Shown here one piece after another: positions 56,898 to 64,000 of a stretch of 64,000 nt of DNA (positions within the stretch are counted from its first letter, which is position 1; the number at the start of each line of letters is the position of its first letter). The position numbers were made by a program, and so were the translations under genes. The notes beneath the pieces were generated by a model. It did not search any database. It was not told the DNA's origin and worked only from the letters and a program-made list of their open reading frames with translations. This stretch comes from Rhizodiscina lignyota (lineage: Eukaryota > Ascomycota > Dothideomycetes > Aulographales > Rhizodiscinaceae), in assembly GCA_010015805.1 (NCBI GenBank), contig ML978121.1, forward strand, positions 1,798,001 to 1,862,000, in the 5' to 3' direction.

Positions 56898-58997
56898 ATG
56901 TCTACACTCATGCCTGCATCTGCGCAACAAAATGGTGGGCCTCCACAACCACCCGCAGCGCAATGGCCAGGCGGCCTGGTGCCATCCACCTTCTACCAGC
57001 AGATGAGCAACACGACTTTGCGACAAGGAGGCCCGACACAGTACAGTAAGGTTGAACTTCGTCTACGCCTCGTGATGATGTTAACTAGCAATAGCAACGC
57101 CTCGTCGATGCGGTTACGATTGGAACGGTAATATAAACCCGAACGATGTGACCTCGTTTCACCCAGGACAAGATTTCGACCTCACGAACCTACCCGGAAC
57201 GTTCTACCAGAAACAGCCAACGGGGCCTGACTTAGTGCCAGCGCAATGGGATCCGCCAGCTCCGAAACGGGATTCTTCAGGAAATATCATGATCAGCTGG
57301 TTTGACAAGAATCCAGTCCTGGATTACAAAGTCCTTCCGGACAGGATTGGCACGAATGAGGAATGGTTCTACATCGAGCTGTGGATGCGAGCAGATCCCA
57401 GGATCAGGTTTAGAGATATTGTCGCGAGGATGCTACCCGACCCAGGTAAAAAGATTTGGAAGACGTCTAACAACTGGCGACCTGTCAACAAGATGAATAT
57501 GTTGGTTTCACGTGGTCGCGAGAAGTTTCATATCCAGACCTGGGATTCGAGACGAATGAACCAAACTACCATCCATGCAACGCGTGAGTAGTTTGTATCG
57601 AGCACCCTACGAACTGTTAGCTGACGTCTACTGCAGCGGCGACGATACCTAACAACTCCTCAAGAGGCGTTACACCAGGCTTGAGGGACCCAACTCTGCC
57701 GCATACGCACCCAGGCAACTGGGTTCCTCTACCTGCCGGAGATTACGACCCTATCAAAACCCCATTGAAGGAACATGAAGAAATTGCAGCTGCGTTTGCG
57801 AGGCAAAGGAGGGAACAAATTCTGGCAGCTGTTGGTCTCGGCCCAGCGCACGCGAATGCAATATACGTCAGCACTGGCCAGCAAACAACATCAACAGTAC
57901 AGAATAATAATCTGGTGACGGCTCCCGGACCAGTTTCCACAGGTCCAGTTACCCGACAGGCAGCAAGAACTCAGAGCAACGCCGTCTTGCGGAACAGCAA
58001 GAAGATTCCTGCAAATGACAGTCAGACAGGTGCCTCGCAGCAGCTCGATGCAAGCGAATATGATACGGATTCGGACCAAAGCAATGGATCTTCCTCAAGT
58101 GCCAGGAGCATCTCCCAGTCACACGGCACCGTAGACGACAGTCATGCTCCGAGCCAGACAGGGACGAAGAGAAAGCGCGACGCTTCCGAGTTGAGCGACC
58201 AGTCAACTAGCACGGCACCACAGCAACTCCGAGATGCATACGTTGCATACGTGCCGCCTGAGGGGAGCATGAATGCTCAACCTGCGTTATTGCGAAGATT
58301 TGCCTCTTCTACAGGAACTCCCAACCAGCGCGACATTGCTGGAGTCCTAGACACCCCGACATTCCGTAGGTGGTTTCTGAACAGGTACGGCGAGCTGTAT
58401 TCACCAGAGATCCATCATTTTCTCGGGCCAGAAATTGTGCAGCTGTACACAACTTCTGAGTCCTTCAGTCTCGAGGAGATGATCGGTGAATTTCGTGGGC
58501 ATCAGAAGGCATTAGTGCACACCGAGATCATCGATTTGACTGCTGATGAAGACTACCACCCCGATATTCCTGGTGACAGTCATCATCGTGATCTTAGAAT
58601 GCATGGCCGATCCACTGACAGTTGCTCTGAGGTAGAGGTGTCAGGTGCTAGGAACGAGGGAGAAAACGACGCAAACGTGCCGAGATCTTCTAAGCGCGCC
58701 CGATATGATTTCGATCTCGATTTCGATCTCGATTCCGATCTCGATTCCATGGAGGTACCAATGTGGGAGAGCAGCAGATTAGGCTTCCAACAGGATCCCA
58801 AGGCGCAAGAGGATATGAATGAGCTAGAATTTGGTGAAATTCTGGCGTTCGCTCGCAGTGCGTCCTCGACAATGCAGCCCCCAACGTGCGATCCATCCTG
58901 GGAAGTCTTCCAGCTGCGGCCACTGCCGCTGAATGGCCTGAATAAGTCCGCATTTTCAGAAATCTTTCACCTTGGTACGACGCAGGTTGGCCTGTGA
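56898..58997 (+). CDS. Orphan nuclear-looking protein, 665 aa
   Basis: Join 56898..57045, 57095..57583, 57637..58997, giving 665 aa. Frame continuity across both introns (49 and 53 nt) and a coherent folded core support the model. The core spans roughly residues 50-210 and reads GGPTQYTTPRRCGYDWNGN, FHPGQDFDLTNLPGTFYQK and ISWFDKNPVLDYKVLPDRIG. EEWFYIELWMRADPRIRFRD and GKKIWKTSNNWRPVNKMNML follow. The Trp/Tyr-rich core matches nothing I know. The second half is Ser/Gln-rich with a basic GTKRKRDASE (likely NLS), a possible SUMO-like acidic VHTEIIDLTADEDY and a D-F-D-L repeat. The 'IIDLTADED' stretch resembles a SUMO-interacting motif. Start choice is uncertain because the frame is open upstream. 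Confidence 0.68.
58706..58750 (+). repeat. Coding 12-bp repeat (Asp-Phe-Asp-Leu)
   Basis: Near-tandem GATTTCGATCTC units inside the 665-aa orphan, the last ones drifted to GATTCCGATCTC. They encode alternating DFDL/DSDL. Acidic repeat, probably variable in number. Confidence 0.8.
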
Positions 58998-60019
58998 AAC
59001 GGCGAAAGCGAGCTCGACCCTTCACCTGGCTTTCCCCTGTTCCCTGAAGGCCATCAATCGGCCCCATTATCATGTACACCATAGACCCTGCCTGGCACAT
59101 TGCCGGTATGGGGAATACCCGTTGCTATTTCTGTTCGTATGCCTTACGATGGGCCAGCTCTCAAAGCCCAACAGGCATATTGGCGTTTCCCGGTCATATC
59201 TGGATATTTCAGCAAGCAGTACTGTCGTCGTTCGACAGAAGTTCGATGCTTGTTCGGTCTTGCGGTAGTTTATGTGATATGGATTGTTTGTTTGAGGCTT
59301 AAGTCGCTCGGTGGAGGGAGACTGCCCAACTGCTTTGCCGCCAGCAAAAAAATTGAGCTTAGATGATGACCTCTGTATCGAGACTGAAAATGAATTAGCC
59401 CTCCATCAGATACATTACAGCTCGATAATGAAACACATACCTCGTGATGATGCTGGCAAGAGAAACACGCCGCCAATTGTGCGATGCTTCGAATTCGATT
59501 ATCAAAATGCCAAGGATCGTGATGGTGCCGGTCCGTGCTGGGTTATAAAACAAGGTCTCTGAGCCCCGTCACTCCTCTAATAATTGCCACCACATCTTCT
59601 TTCTGATAAAGGCAATAAATTTGCAGAGTAATTGTGCTGCAGAGGCCCGCGAAGCAAAGCAATTTGATTCTCCTTGGGCCATGATATAATCATCGCTGAT
59701 GCACCCCTCGAAGTTCTTCGACGCGCTTCAACGCGGAGCACACTACCTTGATATGTTTCCAGGACAGTTAGCAAACGAGTAAGTGATTGCTTCACATAGA
59801 GCTCGAATTCTACGTATCAGGCGAGCAAATACTTTGTTGTTATTATCTTGTTCTGAAAATTTCTAATAAGATATCGTTATTAAAGTCCGTTGATTCTTTG
59901 ACGTCACTGACGTCTGATTGAGTTACATTGTCATATTTCATGATTCATACTAGTCAAGATCTTCTTTGTGCTTTGATCGACAATCGTATGAACAAATGCC
60001 TTTGATCTAGACTCACTAG
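58998..60019. other. Intergenic stretch, probably hiding GH81 exon 1
   Basis: About 1 kb between the orphan and the first GH81 exon I can verify. A short ATG frame at 59699-59779 (MHPSKFFDALQRG...) ends at a strong GTAAGT donor, but its phase does not fit the GH81 acceptor at 60019. The true start of GH81 must lie here or further left and is unresolved. Confidence 0.45.
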
Positions 60020-62693
60020 TCCAGACCACCGTCGACGGACGCTTATCCAGGACAGAATCCAACCCAAATTTCGTATGGAGACATCTTCACTGGCCCAGCA
60101 AATCACCCTCCGCTACCACCTCGCCAAGATCACCCTGTATCTCAAGAGCATATTCTCCCTCACTCGTCACGCCCAGGGGCGGAAAGGCGCTTCAACAGCC
60201 AGCCGCAAACGACTCCTCAAACGAACAAGTTCTACGCAAACTTGTTACTTGGGGCCCAGTCAAATCCATGCTGGACACATCCTTACACGTTGGCATGGTC
60301 GAAAGGTGGAGGGAATGCAAGGAGTTGGGGCATGAGCATTGCACATACCGAGAGACATCAATTAGCTCTGGGTCCGAAGAATTCTTCTGGCGCTGTTCAG
60401 TACTTCCTCAACCCTGTTGGTATGTTTCTCATTCTCCGGTTGCGAGTTTCCCGCTGATTAAATTTTGCAGGAATCCAATCGATGCTGCTATCAGCGGCCG
60501 AGCTAGGTAGTAGCGCCCGACTAACACTTGACAATCTCCAAGCGTCGAGTGTAAACTTGCAGCTATCGAAAGACTCTGGGAGTCCGCCGCTCATGACACT
60601 TCCCTTGGTTCGTTAAAGGAGGGATATGAGCTAATCGATTGCATTCTAACGGAATACAGGTGCAAGGTATGGGATTCGTAACCGCGTTGTACCAGACTGC
60701 CACACCACTGGTGCAGTCTTCTGTATTCTTTCGTTCATTCTCCCCCGCAAGCTCAGTCAATAATGGGTCAACTTCGAAGTACAAGGTGATCCTTGAGGAC
60801 GGTTCGTTGGAGTTGCCTGCCGTGCCCGGTAGTTGCTGAACCCATTTAGGATGCACCTGGATTACATATGTTACCCCGTGCGCCGCATTTAAACAGCTGA
60901 ACAACACAACGATCAGCGGGCCTGCTTCGTTTAGGGGCATCGTACAAGTGGCTAAACTACCACAGGGGGCATCAGAAGATGTCTACGACTCTTCCGCAGG
61001 TGCGTACGCGTCGACTTGCACCATATCCGCATCCGTTGTGCGTAATTCGGCGCGCTACTCGTTCGGCTGGCACAAAGAAGGTGCCACATCCCGGCCATTG
61101 CTGATGTACGACTTTGTAAACTTCTTGCATGCATGGTACTAACGGGAACAGGTTCGCATTGCCACATCATGTGGAATCGTTTGACGATCGAACGGCAAAG
61201 GCAAAGAGACCGATTTACCTTCAAACTACTACGAAGGGTATGGCAACTGCAGTGCTTGCCGATAACTGGACGATGATTGAGCAAGTGCCGATTGAGATGG
61301 GCTTCGCACCTTGGCATCCAGAAAAGGGCTCTATCGTGACTCTCTCGCATGAGGCTACAATAGCTGTCGATAGCGCTGCAAGATCGGAGATTCAACAAGA
61401 CTACAATGCGCAGACGAATCTCGATAGGTGAGAAATACTATTGGCTGTGCAGCTACGTTTTCTGAAAAGGCTAAGCATCCCTTGTAGTATGTACTTCTCC
61501 GGCAAAGGCCTTGCAAAATTTGCAATGATGATATACGCCACGCATGACCTGGCACGGAATCCCGACCTCGCGAAAACGGGCCTGGCTAAATTAAAGAATG
61601 CATTTGCAGTCTTCGTACAGAATAAACAGAAGAATCCTTTGGTATAGTATGTTCTCACGTCAGTATTTAGTATCACCATCCACTTACCCATGAAAGCAAT
61701 ACATCCTGGAGGACTGTAGTGTCTACGGCCGGCCTTGGAGGTGATGCTGGCGCGGACTTCGGAAACTCATTCTGTAATGACCATCACTTGTGAGCAATTC
61801 GACAAATAATATAGCAGACAGAACACTGATATTCTATAGCCATTACGGATATTTCCTCTACACGGCGGCTGTTATTGGCTATCTCGACCCATCATGGATC
61901 CCGGGCGCAAACAAAGCTTTCGTGGATGCGCTGGCTCGCGATTATGCATCCCCTACTAATGACCAATACTTTCCATTCTCTCGATCCTTTGACATGTACC
62001 ATGGCCACTCCTGGGCGAAAGGTCTCTTCGAGAGCGGCGATGGTAAAGATCAAGAAAGCACTAGTGAGGATTCATTCGCGTCATACGCGTTGAAGATGTG
62101 GGGCAAGATCAGTGGAGATCACAACATGGAGGCACGAGGGGCTTTGATGCTTGCAATTCAGGCCCGCTCATTCCGACATTACTTCCTGATGGAAAGTGAC
62201 AACAAAAATCAGCCACCACAGTTCATCAACAATAAGGTCACTGGCATATTGTTCGAAAACAAGGTTGATCATGCCACGTATTTTGGCATGAACATCGAGT
62301 ACATTCAAGGTATCCATATGATACCACTCAGTCCGCCATCGGCCTTGACTCGCAGTAAAAAATTCGGTGAGTTGGTGCAGCATCTAACAGACACTTGCCT
62401 GAGGCGCTTACGTATCCATTAATAGTGAGCGAAGAGTGGGAAATGTACTTCAGTAAAGGTAGAGCGGATCATGTAGGCGGTGGATGGAGAGGCTTATTGT
62501 ACGCCAATCTCGCTTTGGTCGATCCCAAGGCTGCCTTTCGATTTTTCAATCAGCCGAACTTCGACCCTGGCCTGCTTGATGGCGGTGCATCAAGGTGTGT
62601 CAAATGAGCTGTCATTCCATTTTGCTCGAGCAAAACTGATGTGTTAATAGGACTTGGTACCTGGCATATACGGCTGCCCTTGGCGGTGCTTGA
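60020..62693 (+). CDS. GH81 endo-1,3-beta-glucanase (5' end unresolved)
   Basis: Ten verified exons: 60020..60419, 60471..60607, 60660..60801, 60850..61105, 61152..61427, 61488..61646, 61697..61789, 61840..62366, 62426..62594, 62651..62693; 554 codons plus stop, so the N-terminus is partial. Family 81 cuts beta-1,3-glucan, often in septum or spore-wall remodelling (Eng1, Acf2). Order of motifs: TNKFYANLLLGAQ, WTHPYTLAWSKGG, QYFLNPVGIQSMLLSAAELG, PLVQGMGFVTALYQ, FALPHHVESFD, NTSWRTVVSTAGLGGDAGADFG with NDHHFHYGYF (catalytic Asp region), RSFRHYFLMESDN and LDGGASRTWYLAYTAALGGA. An apparent in-frame TGA at 60837 is removed by a 48-nt intron (60802-60849, GTTCGT donor), so the gene looks whole. 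Secretion cannot be judged without exon 1. Confidence 0.88.
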
Positions 62694-62956
62694 GATTGGC
62701 TATTGTGTGCGGATATTGAAGCCTAGAAGTAGAGATAAATTGATACTATCGCTCGCGGTTGAGCTCTATAAAGGTGGTCTGGGGGAGCATTAGAGTTTTG
62801 AAGCTTCACACGTAATTGAGGCTTGTCACAATGCAATAGAGCCGTAGCAAGCTGAGATTTGAAGTGTCACATACTTACATACTCTGTCTGTATCAACACT
62901 TGAACAGGGTTCAACCTCCCTCCGCAACCGGAGCTCTGTTGCAATCCAATCCCAGC

Positions 62957-62967
62957 TATATATATAT
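62957..62967 (+). promoter_or_regulatory. TATA box (TATATATATAT)
   Basis: Followed at once by CACCTCTTCCTCTCTCTTAC, a pyrimidine tract typical of fungal transcription starts, then the CAACTTA repeat. Suggests transcription to the right from about 62985. Confidence 0.5.
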
Positions 62968-63002
62968 TCGCACCTCTTCCTCTCTCTTACAACCCACAAC
63001 AA

Positions 63003-63120
63003 CCTCTGCACCACTCAACTTATTCTGCACCACTCAACTTACCTCTGCATCACTCAACTTACTTCTGCTGCGCTCAACTTACTCTGCATCACTCAACTTA
63101 ATTCTGAATACGTTCAACTC
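63003..63120 (+). repeat. Six 19-20 bp tandem units ending CTCAACTTA
   Basis: Six head-to-tail copies of about CTCTGCA-(C/T)CACTCAACTTA with drift: 63003-63022, 63023-63041, 63042-63061, 63062-63081, 63082-63100, 63101-63120. No spacers, so not a CRISPR array. Lies just downstream of a TATA box and upstream of a GTAAGT donor, so probably transcribed leader. Confidence 0.85.
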
Positions 63121-64000
63121 AGCAATTCAGAACATTCAGACTTGCGGTAAGTTCTTACTGAAGAGACCACCAATCAACGCGTCGGCAGCCACGTGAACGC
63201 GCGCGGGAGCTAACGCGCCCCGTCCCGTGACGCCGCCTTGTCTCACCGTCCACATTCTTTATCACATTTCTCTCGATCTTGCTGCGTCACTATCTGCAGG
63301 ATCCCTTGCAAATACCACTTACGAGGCAGAAGGCTTACTCTTGCTGCTCTGCCAGCGGGTCCGGGGGACGCGCCTTACTCTTCCGCGCCAATTGGCTCTC
63401 GGAGACCTCCTCGGCTTCTCCTTCTGTGAGTTGGCCTTCTGCAGTGGCACCTTGCGCATCCTTCGAATCAAGGAATCAATCATTTGCTTCTCGCATCTCT
63501 CGCTGAACTTGTCTTCTTATTCATCTTCAACATCCATCCATACCATCGCTCACAAGGCAAAATTATCCAAGCATTCTCATAAAAGTCTCACACTCGCTCT
63601 GTCAGGCTATTCAGAACCATCTTCACAAGCTTGCACATTGACCGAAGACCTGACTCCAAGTCACCTTTTCGAACCCCGACTATTACAACTGGTCCCAAAT
63701 AGCGACATTGGAGAGAACATCCGCGTCTCTGAAGCCAGACCTATAAATTGACCGGTATGTCCTAACGCTGCTTTGATTGTTCTTTGATATGCCCACATTT
63801 CGTCATAGGCAGCATCCTAGTGGCTCTTTGAACCGCACTAGCTTCTCTCTTTCACTTTTGTCTCTCGTTATTTGATGTCACATACCACTCACGGTAACTC
63901 GCATACCAAGCAATTGTCTGCGTTGTTTGACAACACTCTCGCGGGTTTGACCTGCTGTCTCTCAGCTGATCCATTGCAATATAAATACTTACTACCTATG

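Larger units (their letters stand above)
62694..64000. other. Promoter and leader of a gene leaving the window
   Basis: Beyond the GH81 stop no complete gene is visible. TATA element, CT-rich start region, tandem repeat and a GTAAGT donor (63147) follow one another, which suggests a spliced 5' leader of a gene on the plus strand whose body lies beyond 64000. The 174-codon frame at 63227-63751 lacks an ATG at its start and any domain, so it was not called. Confidence 0.45.

Noticed and set aside
60834-60840. Premature stop in the GH81 gene
   Set aside because: Falls inside a 48-nt GT-AG intron that restores the family motif when removed.
63003-63120. CRISPR-like repeat array
   Set aside because: Units are directly abutting without spacers, and this is a fungal genome.

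Overview
This window is nuclear DNA of a filamentous ascomycete, most likely Pezizomycotina. Genes are monocistronic on both strands and are cut by short GT-AG introns, most of 46-112 nt. Many have a CTAAC/CTGAC-like branch site just before the acceptor. The eukaryotic housekeeping genes (eL8, GINS Psf3, Blm10, transportin) sit beside typically fungal families: a Zn2Cys6 regulator, Dal5-type MFS permease, GH128 and GH81 glucanases, and a HeLo-like/ankyrin protein. A finer taxonomic call would be guesswork. All gene models below were spliced by eye from reading frame, splice sites and family knowledge.

Layout. 1-13 kb: transportin/Kap104 (1347-4296), a 4.3-kb gene-free block, a Zn2Cys6 transcription factor (8636-10619) and a UCH37-type deubiquitinase (11866-13017). 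13-22 kb, accessory in character: a small secreted protein, a HeLo-like/ankyrin gene with an in-frame TGA, an orphan protein with a possible OB-fold, and an allantoate-permease-type transporter. 22-30 kb: a Bni4-like scaffold, a second gene-free block of 4.3 kb, and a GPI-anchor-type GH128 glucanase. 31-49.5 kb, dense housekeeping: Blm10, Psf3, a conserved fungal protein with Cys-Pro motifs, cis-prenyltransferase, ribosomal protein eL8, an ornithine-cyclodeaminase-like protein, a SET methyltransferase, an orphan and a beta-carbonic anhydrase. 50-64 kb: a coiled-coil orphan, GDP-mannose pyrophosphorylase, a decayed GH3 beta-glucosidase, a 665-aa orphan, a ten-exon GH81 glucanase, and the promoter and leader of a gene running off the right edge.

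Functional links. There is no metabolic gene cluster. Several genes touch the cell envelope: MPG1 (GDP-mannose), the cis-prenyltransferase (dolichol), a Bni4-like chitin-synthase/PP1 scaffold, GH128, GH81 and the GH3 relic. They are scattered and look independently regulated. Blm10 and the UCH37-like enzyme both act at the proteasome but lie about 18 kb apart. I saw no rRNA, convincing tRNA, CRISPR array, intact transposon or virus-like element.

Nothing here is clearly a new biological system. The best leads are the HeLo-like/ankyrin gene with its in-frame stop, the two very long gene-free blocks, the orphan proteins at 18.5, 38.7, 47.5, 50.4 and 56.9 kb, and the repeat-bearing leader at 63 kb.
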